Notes: a model not told the origin generated them from the letters alone. A DNA stretch of 64,000 nt from Tubiluchus corallicola (GCA_030141605.1 JAQGDQ010000570.1:1-64000); one strand, 5' to 3'. Positions 1 through 12,621 are shown, counted from the stretch's first letter. A program made the numbers and translations.

Positions 1-578
<578 letters not shown>

Positions 579-824
579 GTCCTATAACTTATATTCAATG
601 CACAGCTTGAGGCACAGATCAATTATCTTCAAGTTTTTCAGACTGCAACGTTCTCCAAGTTTCTCTAATTGGACGCACGCCGTGATCTTGTCAGATAAAT
701 GTAATCCCCGGGAATAAATTCCAATCGTAGCAACTTATTAACCAATAATTACTGCCTTGAATGAAGTCATTAAGATTCAGAGACCTTTTCTAAAACGCAT
801 ATCTAATACAGGGTGTGGGCGGTG
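579..824. other. Unassigned spacer
   Basis: Unique-looking AT-rich sequence between the CT tract and the first TTAA MITE. No coding or repeat structure was recognised. Confidence 0.5.
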
Positions 825-1369
825 TTAAAAACGAAAAGAAGACCGGGCGACGATTGTTTAGACTCAATCTCATTTTAATTTACTGTCCAAAATATACGTT
901 TTCTTGCGTATAAAAGTTAGCAGTTGTTTCTTATATTTAAATAATTAGCTTAGAAAGTTAATTAACGGTAACCGAACACAGCTATTGCTTACGTCAGAAA
1001 CTAACCACAGTTTGTGCAATGGTAGGCGTCTTCCCTTGCGCGTCAAGCCGTTTGCGTAAGTGTTACTGTTTAAATGCGTGATGTCATGAAAATGGGCTCT
1101 ACATCATATGACGTCAGAAACTAACACAGCAGTTCATGATCGTGGTTATCACGGCACCTCTTTCTATTTGTCGGCCACGCGAATGTGACAAAAAGGCGCC
1201 GCTGCCAATCTTAGTAGATTAGCTTTGAAAGTTTAACGAAATTTAAGTATCCGAGGTAATTATTATTTAATCTAAGCTTTGATTTAAAATAAGCTATTGT
1301 AATTTTCAGTATTTTAGAGCATTCTTTATTCTGAACTAATGTTGACACAATCATCCATTTTTCTTTTAA
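825..1369. mobile_element. TTAA-flanked MITE, family B, older copy
   Basis: This 545-bp block aligns almost end to end with the intact element at 23201-23751. Shared landmarks include GATTGTTTAGACTCAATCTC near the left end, ATGACGTCAGAAACTAAC in the middle and GCATTCTTTATTCTGAACT near the right end. It is bounded by TTAA at 825-828 and 1366-1369. The terminal inverted repeats are decayed: left AAACGAAAAGAAGACCGG, right TCATCCATTTTTCTT. No ORF is present. A TTAA target is typical of piggyBac; that assignment is an inference. Confidence 0.85.
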
Positions 1370-1439
1370 ATTATAATAGACGCCGTTTATTAAAATTGAA
1401 ATCAGTCATCTATTTTTAGCTTCCTGTTGTTAGCTAACT

Positions 1440-1815
1440 TACCCTTCCAGTAGGTTGTGCTTGCCGGAATCACTAGACTAACCATTTCTTGAACACGGTC
1501 TACCTCCCACTTCAACAAATTCCTCGAGCTGGGGTCATTTGACTAACTGTCTCTTGGACGTGGCCTGCCCTACCTTCTAACAAATTGCACTTGCTGGAAT
1601 CACTTGACTAACCATTCATTGAACGTGGCCTCCTTCTTCCTCTAACAAATTGCATTTGCTGGAATCACTTGTCTAACAATTTCTTGGTCGTGGCTTACCT
1701 TACTCTTGAAAATATTGTGCTTATCAGAAGCATATAATTAACCATTTATTGAATGTGAATTCCCTCCCCCTCTAACAAATTGCATTTGCTGGAATCACTT
1801 GTCCAACAATTTCTT
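1440..1815. repeat. Degenerate 68-bp minisatellite, left part
   Basis: About five or six diverged units recur with the landmarks AACAAATTGCATTTGCTGG, AATCACTTGACTAACCATT and TTGAACGTGGCCT, spaced about 65-70 bp. The array stops at a LINE fragment and resumes at about 2517. Confidence 0.85.
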
Positions 1816-1816
1816 T

Positions 1817-2305
1817 TTTAACTGGCCAGGGGAATTTTAATAGCTTTTTGTATAGACTTAATATGTGTGATACTTGTTTATGTCCATGTAGAGAAGAAGG
1901 GCAAACTCCTCGGCACATTTTACTCAGATGCAATAAAGTAGATAATACAAAAAGAATGCGTTTCATAGAAATAGCTGATGCCAATTATGCAGGTAATATT
2001 ATGCTTCAATGTGATCAAAATTTAATAATGTCTTTACTAACCTGGTCAGAGATTGTTTTATAATAAATAACTGCTAATTTAGGCCCGCTCGAGTATACAA
2101 AAATAATGTATGTGTATAATGTTCAGTCATGTGTATAATGCTTATGAATAATTTGAAATTAAATCTAATTTAGGTATTATATCTTATCTGTTGTACATAG
2201 TGTGAAACTGCAAATATTTAAAGGATTTGTTATATGAAAATGTAAATTGTTCATCTGAACCTGCAAAAAAGAGCCACCTTTTGTATATATGTTCCTTTTT
2301 GAATA
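1817..2305 (+). mobile_element. LINE 3' fragment: C-terminal zinc knuckle and 3' UTR
   Basis: From 1818 the frame reads TGQGNFNSFLYRLNMCDTCL, then CPCREEGQTPRHILLRC. This is the CxC...E..HxLLxC signature found after the reverse transcriptase in Jockey/I/R1-type non-LTR elements. The frame closes at 2061. The 3' UTR ends in GAATAAAG followed by (ATT)n. The copy is severely 5'-truncated, as usual for LINEs, and no reverse-transcriptase core remains. It sits inside the 68-bp minisatellite. Confidence 0.8.
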
Positions 2306-2308
2306 AAG

Positions 2309-2370
<62 letters not shown>

Positions 2371-2427
2371 TATTATAATTATTATTATTATATTATATAT
2401 ATTATATTATATTATATTATTATATTA

Positions 2428-2508
<81 letters not shown>

Positions 2509-2515
2509 AATTATT
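2306..2515. repeat. (ATT)n microsatellite grown from a LINE tail
   Basis: About 200 bp of ATT/TTA triplets, with TATAT interruptions at 2367-2430, directly follow the AATAAAG end of the upstream LINE fragment. Confidence 0.97.
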
Positions 2516-2516
2516 A

Positions 2517-2680
2517 TAACAATTGTAACCATTTCTTAGACCTGGTGTATTTTCCCCTTTTAACAAATTGTTCTGACCGGAATCACTTGACTAACCATTC
2601 TTTGGGGGAGATTCAGCTCTTCCTCCACTAAATCGTGCCTGCTGGAATCACAAAACTAACCGATTCGTCGACGGCGCCTC
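2517..2680. repeat. 68-bp minisatellite, right part
   Basis: The units with AACAAATTGTTCTGACCGG, AATCACTTGACTAACCATT and GGAATCACAAAACTAACC resume here after the LINE and its ATT tail. The flanking array was therefore interrupted by the retrotransposition. Confidence 0.8.
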
Positions 2681-3195
2681 AGTCAAGCTTGTGCCGTGAA
2701 AAAAACCAGAATCACGCTGTCGCGTTTCACCAAGAAGCCTGTGAGTGACTTTCAAGCTTCGCGAATTACCCACCCTTTGTGACAAATTGTTCTCAAATGA
2801 AGCTCATTACGTCACGCGTCACGTGACAGTGGTCGCGTTTAACGAGCTGTTTGTGTGTTGAGTGTTGCTATGCGAGATTAAGAAGCTGAATAGAGCGTAT
2901 AGCGGTAATAAACAGCACTCATCAGAGACGTGTAATACATCTCAGAGGCACTGTACCGTATGAAATGTAACTAGTCCTTGCTTAAATGGAGGATAACGCA
3001 ATTAATGTACGTTTACTGCATGGAACTCGAAGCAAATTCGTGAAAAGCTCAAGGCAATGATGACAATTTTTGGCTGCTGCGATGTTTAAATTGCATGTGA
3101 GCCACAAAATTGTTGTTATTGTTGTGCTTTGGGAATTTCTCAATCTTGCTTTTGGTACTGAAACACACCATCTCACCATATCTCACTTTAGCAAA
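2681..3195. other. Unassigned spacer
   Basis: No gene, RNA or repeat was recognised. The short frames here lack family resemblance. Confidence 0.5.
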
Positions 3196-3495
3196 GGCTG
3201 CAGTAGTAGTGGTAGTGGTAGTGGTAGAGGTAGTGGTAGAGGTACAGGTAGTGGTAGTGGTAGTGGTAGTGGTAGTGGTAGTTGTAGTAGTAGAGGTAGT
3301 GGTAGTGGTAGTGGTAGTAGTAGTGGTAGTGGTAGTGGTAGTGGTTGTGGTAGTGGTAGTGGTTGTCGCAGTGGTAGAGGTAGAGGTAGTGATAGTGATA
3401 GAGGTAAAAATAGTGGTATTGGTATTGGTAGTAGTGTTGTGGTACTGGTATTGGTAGTGGTAGTGGTAGTAGTAGTAATAGTAGTAGTAGTTTAT
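3196..3495. repeat. Compound (GGTAGT)n/(GTA)n microsatellite
   Basis: About 300 bp of GTAGTG hexamers with AGAGGT, TGTAGT and GATAGT variants. All frames stay open because the period is a multiple of three, giving meaningless Ser-Gly, Val and Thr runs. Confidence 0.95.
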
Positions 3496-3799
3496 TGGCC
3501 ACAAAATTAATATTTACAATCTTTGACAAGGATAGCAGAATTGAAATATTTCATAGTCCAAAATTTTCTCCTTTTCAGAAAACAGCAACATTATACAAAG
3601 GTAAAAAAAATGATCACAATAACAAATTTTCATTCAGCGTCAGCGAAAAAAGATATGAAGCTATGATAATGACTGAGCTGAAACTAGAAGATGATTTACC
3701 AATGTTCACAAAAACAAGGTAAATGAGCTTACAGAATTTTACAGAATTATAACGCATCACTATGGTACTTGCAAAAATGAGTGTTTTCTTACTCATAAG
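3496..3799. other. Unassigned spacer with a short open frame
   Basis: A 75-codon frame at 3495-3722 (+) starts MATKLIFTIFDKDSRIEIF. I do not recognise it, and nothing around it supports a gene. Confidence 0.4.
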
Positions 3800-4165
3800 C
3801 TTTTCTTCTTCTTCTTCCCAGCTTTTCCCTATGCGGGGTCGCCGTTGTGAATAAGTTTTCTCCATGCATTCCTGTTGTTGACCATCTCTTCATTTATGTT
3901 ATTCTCTCTAAGGTCGCCGTTTATGCATTCAAACCATCTCAGCTTGGGTCGTTCTCTTTTTCTATTTCCCAGCACTTCCATTTCCATGGCCTCCCTTCCC
4001 ACGTGATCTTCCCCGACTCTCCTTCTCAGGTGCCCATACCATCGCAATCTTGCCTCTTGTATCTTTTTCGAGGCTTCCACTACTTTCACTGTTCCTCTAA
4101 TATTACTATTCCTGATTTTATCCCTTCTTGTTACTCCCACCATCCATCTCAATTTCCTCATCTCC
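3800..4165 (-). mobile_element. RTE-like LINE, 3' end with ORF2 C-terminus
   Basis: The minus-strand frame 4161-3829 encodes MRKLRWMVGVTRRDKIRNSN, then EARLRWYGHLRRR, KRERPKLRW and WRKLIHNGDPA. This is the distinctive post-RT C-terminal segment of RTE-class endonuclease/reverse transcriptases. The element ends on the left in a GAA-rich tail, (CTT)n on the + strand at 3806-3818. It is 5'-truncated: the endonuclease and RT core are absent. A second copy lies at 33826-34079. Confidence 0.9.
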
Positions 4166-4419
4166 TGTCAGGAATATTTAAGAAGTGTTAGCTATCTTAT
4201 CTTTTAAATAATTTTAAATAAGCTTTTAAAATGTTAAAACAAATCTCAGTTGCCAAATTGGAATTCCTAATTGACGTTAAGGAGATAAAGTCTACGCTGC
4301 CAAATCTACTTCTAGTTTCAGCTGTTAAATGAAAGTCTATCAAAACGTGATTTTCAGTTTGGATTTCTCCCCAATTACAGAGGAACTTAGTTTATGTAAC
4401 GAAGTTACTGGAACAAGTT

Positions 4420-4905
4420 CCTCTTTCAGGAATTTAGAACTGGAACTAGTTCATTGTAACAAAATGGAACTTGCAACTGGAACCACTTTATTGTAACAAA
4501 ACAAAATTTTAGGAAACTTGAATTAGTTTACTGTAACGAAATGGAACTTGAGGAAACTGGAATTAGTTTACTGTAACGAAATGGAACTTGAGGAAACTGG
4601 AATTAGTTAATTGTAACGAAATGGAACTTGAGGAAACTGGAATTAGTTAATTGTAACGAAATGGAACTTGAGGAAACTTGAATTAGTTTACTGTAACGAA
4701 ATGGAACTTGAGGAAACTGGAATTAGTTTATTGTAACGAAATGGAACTTGAGGAAACTGGAATTAGTTTATTGTAACGAAATGGAACTTGAGGAAACTTG
4801 AATTAGTATACTGTAACGAAATGGAATTTGAGGAAACTGGAATTAGTTTATTGTAACGGAATGGAACTTGGAAACAGAACCTGCTCATTGTAAATAAATG
4901 TCAAA
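4420..4905. repeat. 40-bp minisatellite, about 9-10 units
   Basis: The unit contains ATGGAACTTGAGGAAACTGG followed by AATTAGTTTACTGTAACGAA. Units from about 4500 to 4880 are 90-98% alike, and decayed units with GGAACTAGTTC continue on both sides to about 5340. Confidence 0.95.
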
Positions 4906-5447
4906 TTGAAAGAGGAACTAGTTCGTTATGACAAAGTAAAAGTTGAAACTGGAACTAGGACCTCTTGTCACAGACGACCTTGGAACTAAAATAAGTTCAT
5001 TTCCGTGTTCCACCTAGAGTTAACTTTTCCTAATTTTTGCATTTTTGACATGTTTGTCCTGGATCTCTTTGATCAGGCACCTGCAAAAAGTAAAATTTTT
5101 TGTTGTCAGGAATATTTAAGAAGTGTTTAGCACGGATTATCCTGCACATAATAGAGAGAAAACAAAGAATCAAACAAGAACTGAATAAAGTTCTTTTCGT
5201 GTAAAGGAACATGAAACTGAAGCCACTTCCGTTCTAGAAGTTGCAGAAACTGGGAACTCGAATTAGTTCCTTTTGTCAGGGAAGAACTTAGAAATTAAAT
5301 TAGTTCTTTTTTGCCGGAGAAAAGGAAATCGGAACTAGTTATCTAAAACTGAGCGACTTTTAAATGTATTAAAATTAGTTGGTTTAAATTGTATTTATTA
5401 CACGGAAAATAGAAATAATACATACATGAACAACTGAAATCGTTTAA
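4906..5447. other. Decayed margin of the 40-bp minisatellite, then spacer
   Basis: Scattered GGAACTAGTTC and GGAACTNGAA motifs suggest older minisatellite units. The 24-bp segment at 4167-4190 recurs at about 5104-5127. No gene was recognised. Confidence 0.5.
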
Positions 5448-5800
5448 CCCTTTCATAACCGTTGCATCCCGTGGGATACGAGAATATTTTCTGCCTTTAA
5501 AATTAATAAAATTTTGAAACTGACAGTTATTTGATCTGTTAATAGTTATTTTGATTTAAGCCAATAAGAGTAGACTAAAAATAGTGATAAAATGGCAAAC
5601 TAAAAAATCTACATAGCACAAAAAACTGTGCAAGGTACAGTACTTTAGAGACGACTTTGTACAGATCAGCATAGCACGCATACTAAATGTCTTAAATACT
5701 TTAAAAAATTATCAGCAGTTGCAAAATGAAGCACATTTTATGTTTCCATTGAATCCCAATGTATCCCGTGGGATACGGGCTATATTTAGCACACGGGCAC
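5448..5800. mobile_element. Possible truncated TTAA element with a repeated palindrome
   Basis: TTTAACCCTTTCATAACCG begins a block that contains TCCCGTGGGA at about 5467. The same palindrome, extended to GTATCCCGTGGGATAC, returns at about 5761. TTAA followed by CCC at the edge resembles a piggyBac-type end, but no matching right end is visible. Confidence 0.35.
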
Positions 5801-6179
5801 AGGCAGAAAAAAATAATTATGTGTAAACAAGATGGACATACTGAACAAAAGTACCAAGCCAAAAAAAATTTTCTTATTAAAAAAATAATTTGGGACTGAA
5901 AGGGAATTACGAATGCGTCTCGAAAAGGAAGATTAGAAGCAAATAAACAAGTAAATAAAAAGTTGGTAAACTGTCCAGCAGAGGGAAGTACTTCCTGTAG
6001 TACTTCTACTGCAGCAGTCATACCACAATCCTGGTACAGATTATGCAAAACAAAGCATCATTGATAAATCTTTAGAGCTGATGTCAACATAGCACAATGT
6101 CTACTTTCTTCCTACCATTTCCACTAACACATCCTTCTACCCTTCCTGTGTGATCTTAACCTTTCTCCCTGTTCTTTTT

Positions 6180-6405
6180 TTTGTTCACTCATCCATTCTT
6201 TTTTATCGGGTTCACATGACAGTGGGCTTATACAAGCCTTTGCTTCTCTAGCCCACTGCAGTACAATTATTCTCTTATGATAACGACAGTGTATGAAACA
6301 TAATAATTTAATACAGTATGATGTAATAATTTTGATGTCACTGTGCGCTTAATGTCATTATATTGTACTGAATGTGATAATAATAAACTAAAACTAAAAC
6401 TAAAC
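6180..6405 (+). mobile_element. LINE 3' UTR and tail
   Basis: The sequence ends in AATAATAAACTAAAACTAAA, a polyadenylation-like signal followed by a short repeating tail, typical of a 5'-truncated LINE. No coding remnant was identified, so the family is unknown. Confidence 0.5.
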
Positions 6406-6979
6406 AGTTTGTAGAACTAATTACTAATTTTTTACGACTCCCATGAAGATGCTTTTAACGCTATAATAAAAGCTATCGGGAAATGTAATAACTCCTCGCA
6501 AAGTGCTTAGCATTGCTGTCAGAAGCAATCAATTTTTTTTCATAAAAACTGCCAGATACTGTAAACTCAAGTGCATTACGGCGCATACAAGTTAGCGAGT
6601 TTACTAGCCAAGTGACTCGCTAAGTAACTCTCCGGCGTGTTCAGACTAGACAGCAGAACTTGTTGCAAGTTACTCTCGCACAGTAAATGCGAGCTGACAC
6701 TCACTTCTATTCATTGGGAGAAGTGTAGAGAGTAACTATCCAAGCTGTTCACACTAGAGAGTAAATAAACTCGCCAAAGCGTTCACACTACACAGTAAAT
6801 CAACTCGCAGCAACTGTCGGAGAGATTGCAATTTCTTGCCGACAGTAACTCGCAAAGGAGCTCACACTGTTAGCAAAACACCAGGGACTTTTACCGTTTT
6901 TTTATTGTTTTCCGTTTTCTGGGAGAGAGGGAGTACAAAAAAATGAGTAATAGTGCAGAACAATTTATTTCAAGAAGGT
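6406..6979. other. Spacer with loosely repeated AACTCGC/TTCACACTA motifs
   Basis: From 6590 to 6870 the motifs AAGTAACTCGC, GTTCACACTA and ACAGTAAAT recur irregularly and may be a decayed minisatellite or inverted-repeat element. No gene was recognised. Confidence 0.4.
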
Positions 6980-7362
<383 letters not shown>

Positions 7363-8907
7363 TCGATATCTATTTTGTTTTTCTGTTGTTAATCTATGTT
7401 GTTAACCTAATCATTATTGCTTTAGGAATTCCTTGATAGGGTAAATTGTTCTATGCTATTATTCGTTGTTTCTGTACCCCCTAGCAAAAGGTTTTGCACC
7501 ACCCTGCACGTTTTTGCACGTGTTTTGACCACTATACAGTAAACATTAATTTTGTGGACCAATTTAAATACTTAAAAAAATCAAATGTATCTTTAATTTC
7601 TTTCACAACTAAGTCGCCACACAGATTGTTTCTTTTAAGACGCCATAAGCTTGAAACCTAAACACGTGATGCAAAATCACTGCGTTTAAACACGTCGCTT
7701 ACAGATGGCAGCACTAGTAATCAATAATGTGAGCCGTATGCTAATGACTTGTACGTTAGTAATAAATTGTTACTCAGAAAAAAAGCTTAAAAAGCTTAAA
7801 AACAGCCATAAAAATTTAACACAATGGATATAATTTATATATTTCTAGACACGGGGAGAAATTGCTTTAAATTTCGTTTGTTTTATTTTTGTTGAACTTT
7901 CTAAAAATGCGAAGTTTAAAATTGTGTTTTTGCAACTCAGAAAAGGAAATTTTTCCAAACAGTAAATTTTCGCAACATTTCCTTTTCTGTGTTGTGAAAG
8001 TACAATTTTAGCATCACATTTTTATAAAGTTCAGCAAGAATGAAACAAAAAAAAAAAAACGTACGACTAGATTTTTCAACAAAATATTGAACATGTTTAA
8101 CTTCTCCCGACTCACTATCTCTTTTCTCTCTCTCCTTCCCCTTATCTCCCTCTTTCTTTCTCTTCTCCCTCCCACTCCTCCTTGTGTGTAGAACGTGTAT
8201 ACATTCATTGTTATTCAGTTATTCATTGTTATTCATTGTTATTCATTTGTTATTCTGTTAAATTTATATGCTTTTTTGACCTGTATTTTTTGTTTTATTA
8301 AAGAATTTGCGCGTAATGTTTTTACTTAACTATCGTGTTGATAAACCTCGGTTTTTTCTTTTCCATTTTCACACACGATTCTGATTGTGTCTGTCAAGGA
8401 CAAGAACAAATGTGGGTCGCCATGTGTTGTACGTAAGATACAAGATGTAAAAACAATTTATTTCTCTTATGTCACTTCAGTTTGTACTTAAATGATCTCC
8501 ACGGCAGCAACTAAATCGCTTTTCGCGAGACGAAAATCTTTCGCCTACGTTTCCCCAAGGAATAGCGGAAATAGACTAATTTTGCTGGATTCAGAAAGTG
8601 ATTACTCCACTTTACAGGTTTTCTTTAAATAATTAATTTTACTGCCGCCCACGCGTCGCATTTGAAAGAGATTAGCTCAATGAAAATTACGTCAAAAAAT
8701 CCAGCTGCTCAACTTCAGAGGTGGTTCTTTTGAGGCACAATGTCAAAACATAGGCGTCACTGCATGATGAAGCCAAAGCCACAGCCTTGTAAGAAAGGTT
8801 TCAAATAGAAATATTTTAATTATGTGTCTATTTATAAGCCTGGTTACCGTAATACGTATGTTACAACAGGTTTTATTAGAGGCTGTGACATTGCCAGAGA
8901 ATGAAGA
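7363..8907. other. 1.5 kb without a recognised feature
   Basis: AT-rich and unique-looking; no frame over 65 codons has a recognisable product. Nothing was supported here. Confidence 0.5.
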
Positions 8908-8908
8908 G

Positions 8909-8974
<66 letters not shown>

Positions 8975-8989
8975 AAGAGAGAGAGAAAG

Positions 8990-9027
<38 letters not shown>
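8908..9027. repeat. (GA)n microsatellite
   Basis: About 120 bp of GA dinucleotides with a few AAAG interruptions. Confidence 0.97.
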
Positions 9028-9030
<3 letters not shown>

Positions 9031-9364
9031 AGGGGGAGAGGATGATTATTATAATTATAATTCTTTATTTAAAATTTAAAATTACACACATATACAATAT
9101 TTACATATATACATTGTAGAGACCTATTTGTAAGGTATTATAAACTACTGTTATTTGCAAAATTTATTATTACATATTACATATTGTTACATATTACTAT
9201 TACTATTACAATATATTATATTGATAAAAGTTTAATATACTAATAGGTAATAGATCTCTCTCTCTTTTACGGTGCACCATTGATCTTCAACTTCGTCCAA
9301 AACACGGGCGTGTGGGACACTAGTAAAAATATTTTAAGTGGTGTATACACCTGTCCATGGTCCT

Positions 9365-9890
9365 ATGTATGAAATACTAATTAACATCGGTCAGCCAGTA
9401 TTGCTGAATTGTAACTGTGGATTTCGATTTGAGTCTGTTGAACACTTTTTGTTGCACTGCCCATTGTATTAACAAACTAGGTTTGTTATGTTTGATAAAT
9501 TAAATGAAATACTTCTGCCTGAAAACCTTAATATAGCTGCCTTAGGAGCTAATGATGAATTTAACTATGTTGCTAACTGTAAAATATTCCAAAGCATACA
9601 TGACTTTATAAAACCGTACTAAACGCTTCCAGTAGTTTCTATCTGATATGAAATGCATCAGTCTTAAATATTCGTTCAATAATATTTTCTAACCGTCATT
9701 TTCTACTAATGTCTAATGTAATCTTGTAGTAAAACTTGTCAGCTTATGTAGTTGTAGTCTATTCTTACTGTAAATGTTTTTATAAATAGTGTATAAAGTC
9801 TGTTTTGGTGAGGATCCTACATCATGTTGTTCAAACTGTCTGATCCAATCCTATAATAAATTATGTTTAAACTAAACTAATACTAAAACA
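9365..9890 (+). pseudogene. LINE 3' fragment with zinc-knuckle C-terminus (broken)
   Basis: The frame from 9365 reads MYEILINIGQPVLLNCNCGF, then RFESVEHFLLHCPLY, an in-frame stop at about 9470, and continues in the same frame to DFIKPY and a stop near 9621. The C.CGF..ESVEHFLLHCPLY motif is the C-terminal zinc knuckle of CR1/Jockey-like non-LTR elements. The 3' UTR closes with AATAAATTATG and a CTAAACTAA tail near 9890. The RT domain is missing. Confidence 0.75.
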
Positions 9891-10437
9891 ATGTGAAGTT
9901 TTTTCGATGATTTTTGCTCTACCATCCCTTCACAGTTGGAATAAAGATGTTTAGCGTTTGAGTACTATGGAACGAGTCCTTACAACAAGTCGCATGGGGA
10001 TTCTAAGTTTATTATCTCTGAAAACTGGAGGCGAGGTTCAGTTTTGTCCAAATCACTGTGCGCGCTGTATTGTAGCAACATTTATAGGGTTATAATATTC
10101 ATGAGCTCGTGAATTATAAATGCCTCTGAGCGCATTGCGATATTTCCAGAACTCAGAATAAGCCATGAAACCATTGTGTGCATTCTATATGTACTAATAA
10201 ATCTTTAATGATATCGAATATAATGCATAATATTTCGGTGAGCGAGCAGCGGAAATGTAAATTCATTTGTTCCAGCGTTGAATGTTTGCTATACGTAAGG
10301 GAAATGGCCAAATAGGTATGGTTCTTTCAAGTCGCGTTGAAAGACGTGTAAGAAAATCATGATGACATCTTGTTACAAAATTTATGATCGACGTCCTGTT
10401 TTATGTCTTGGTTTTAAGCGGTCCTATTCATATTGGT
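9891..10437. other. Unassigned spacer
   Basis: No coding or repeat structure was recognised between the LINE tail and the TTG tract. Confidence 0.5.
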
Positions 10438-11335
10438 TTGTTGTTGTTGTTGTTGTTGTTGTTGTTGATGATGTTGATGTTGTTGGTGCTGTTGCTTTTG
10501 TCGCTGCTGCTGTTGTTGTTGTTGGTGGTGGTGGTGATGGTGGTGCTGCCGCTGTTGTTGTTGTTGTTGTTGTTGGCGGTGTTGGTGCTGTTGTTGTTGT
10601 TGGTGGTGGCGCTGCTGCTTCTGCCGCTGTTATTATTGTTGTTGGTGGTGGTGGTGCTGCTGCTGCTGCTGTTGTTGTTGTTGTTCATGTGTTGGTGCTG
10701 TTACTGTTGCTGTTGCTGTTGCTGCTGCTTCTGTCGCTGCCGCTGTTGTTGTTGTTGGTGGTGGTGGTGCTGCTGCTGTTGCTGTTGTTGCTGTTCGTGT
10801 TGTTGGTGCTGTTACTGTTGCTGTTGTTGTTGTTGTTGGTGGTGGTGCTGCTGCTGTTACCCTGCTGCTGTTGTTGTTGGTTGTTGTTGTTGTTGTTTGT
10901 TTTTGTTATTGGTGGTGGTCGTGGTGTCATCAACATTGCTGTCGTCATTGTTGTTGTTGTTGGTGGTGGTGCTGCTGCTGCTGTTGTTGCTGTTTATGTT
11001 GTTGGTTGTTGTTGTTGTTTTTGTTATTGGTGGTGGTCGTGGTGTCATCAACATTACTGTCGTCGTCGTCATTGTTGCTGTTGTTGGTGGTGGCGGGGTG
11101 GTAAATGTAATGGTGACGTGGTGGTTATTGTATGTGTTTGCTGTTGTTGCTGCCATTGGCATTGCCACTAGATCATCCAGACCCTCACTATGGGAGATCA
11201 TGACTGGTTCTTGTAGTTCACCTACTCATTGATCATCTGCAAATGCCCAGTGTTGTTGTTGTTGTTGTTATGATTATTATTGCTGTAGTTGTTGTTGCTG
11301 CTGCTGTCAGTGCCGTTGCTGCTGTTTTTGTCATT
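10438..11335. repeat. Compound (TTG)n/(CTG)n/(GGT)n tract, about 0.9 kb
   Basis: GTT, GCT and GGT triplets extend over 670 bp with higher-order repeats. The TTTTTGTTATTGGTGGTGGT module occurs at about 10900 and again at about 11019, both followed by CGTGGTGTCATCAACATT. A shorter (GTT)n patch follows at 11259-11330. Frames up to 282 codons on both strands are homopolymeric artefacts. Confidence 0.95.
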
Positions 11336-11555
11336 TCTGCAAAGGATTAACAATCAATCAGACTTTAGCCTAAACATCGTATGCTGTTTAAAATTTTATT
11401 TATTTATTGCGCATGCGCGCGGCCGTTTATAGGGTTGCACTAACGACCATTAATGCACTAAATATAACGTTACGCTTATACATGTAAGAAAACTATGACT
11501 GACTGCTGGTTTCATTCATCCTGTGGTATCGTAACAATAATGCCTATCCTATCGT
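11336..11555. other. Unassigned spacer
   Basis: Nothing was recognised apart from a TTTATTTATT stretch. Confidence 0.5.
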
Positions 11556-11925
11556 AGCAATTTGATTCGAGGAAACGAGTTTTTAGTTCGAGTTCGATTC
11601 GAACCTAAAATTACGGATGCGAATAATTCACCACTTCAACTTTTATCACTGAAACGTTTGAAACATTATGCAATCAGCACAATTAGCTGCAATTTTGGTG
11701 CAAAATTTTTAGACAAATTATTTGTGTTTTTACAAAAGAACAAAATCAAGTAATATGCACGACCTTTGTGAGACACTTTTCACTGGCGATTCGAAAATTT
11801 TTAAAACTAAATTGAAATTCGATTGGACCGAAACTTTGAAATATCGGTTTTATTTCTGTACAAAAGTCAAAAATTTTTATTCGATTCAAATCCACTTTCT
11901 TGCAGAGAATGTTCTCCTCTAGTAA
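11556..11925. mobile_element. Decayed copy of the hAT-like MITE at 47283
   Basis: Read in reverse orientation, this block follows the element at 47283-47649. It has GAGTTTTTAGTTCGAG near the left, then CACTGAAACGTTTGAAACAT, TGCAATCAGCACAATTAGCT, ATGCACGACCTTTGTGAGAC and finally AGAGAATGTTCTCCTCT, where the 47-kb copy has AGAGAATGCTCACCCCT. The terminal repeats are mutated and no target duplication is evident. Confidence 0.7.
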
Positions 11926-12375
11926 AGATAAATTTGAGGACTTTATTCTTTGGTTTCCCTAAAATAGCACAGCAGTACCAGAAACCTTTGTCGTCTGTTT
12001 TTCCAGCATAAACCTTTTTCCATTGTAAATTTTATGTCGTTTCACCTGATTTATGGGCATTATTACTGGAAAAACGGAAATCGAAATAAAATTATATCTT
12101 GTTTTTGCACGCAAAACAAGCGAACGTCTGTTATTCCCGTTGGCAGCAATAAAATAATGGTATGGCCGAACACTGAATTACAGCCATTGTATTGCAAGTT
12201 CATTTCCAAGCAAAAATACCGTGGCAGTTCCAGGAATAGGGATTTCTCCTAATCGAGTGGATTTTAATGCTGAGGCTAAGATTTGCTGTTGTTTAAACTT
12301 TAGTTTCTAAATGTTGGTTTTCTTTTCGAACGACTCTTTAACTGGAATAAGAATAAAAGAACAGAATGTCGAAGT
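11926..12375. other. Unassigned spacer
   Basis: Two short + frames (11823-12011 and 12034-12252) have no recognisable product. Confidence 0.4.
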
Positions 12376-12478
12376 TCAATTAAATTCAATTCAAATTTTT
12401 ATTTCGGCAACCAAGACCATATAAAATACAACTACAAGACTAAAATGAAATAAAATACAATGAAATAAAAATTACAAA
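12376..12478 (-). mobile_element. LINE 3' tail with (AATTG)-type end
   Basis: Read on the minus strand, GGTCTTGGTTGCCGAAATAA leads into AAATTTGAATTGAATTTAAT, a typical LINE terminus. Only about 100 bp survive, abutting the TACA microsatellite. Confidence 0.5.
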
Positions 12479-12480
12479 AG

Positions 12481-12621
12481 AATACATACATACATACATA
12501 CATACATACATACATACATACATACATACATACATACATACATACATACATACATACATACATACATACATACATACATACATACATACATACATACATA
12601 CACACACACGCGCGCACGCAT

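Noticed and set aside
3847-4191. 114-codon + strand frame
   Set aside because: It is the antisense shadow of the RTE ORF2 C-terminus, which is clearly on the minus strand.
4167-5127. 24-bp direct repeat at 4167 and 5104 as target-site duplication of one large insertion
   Set aside because: It is too long for a target duplication and the interval holds a minisatellite and part of an RTE without matching ends; probably an older local duplication.
10359-11232. Open frames of 270 and 282 codons
   Set aside because: Triplet repeats (GTT/GCT/GGT) keep all frames open; the products are homopolymeric Val/Leu/Cys or Asn/Ser/Thr runs on both strands.
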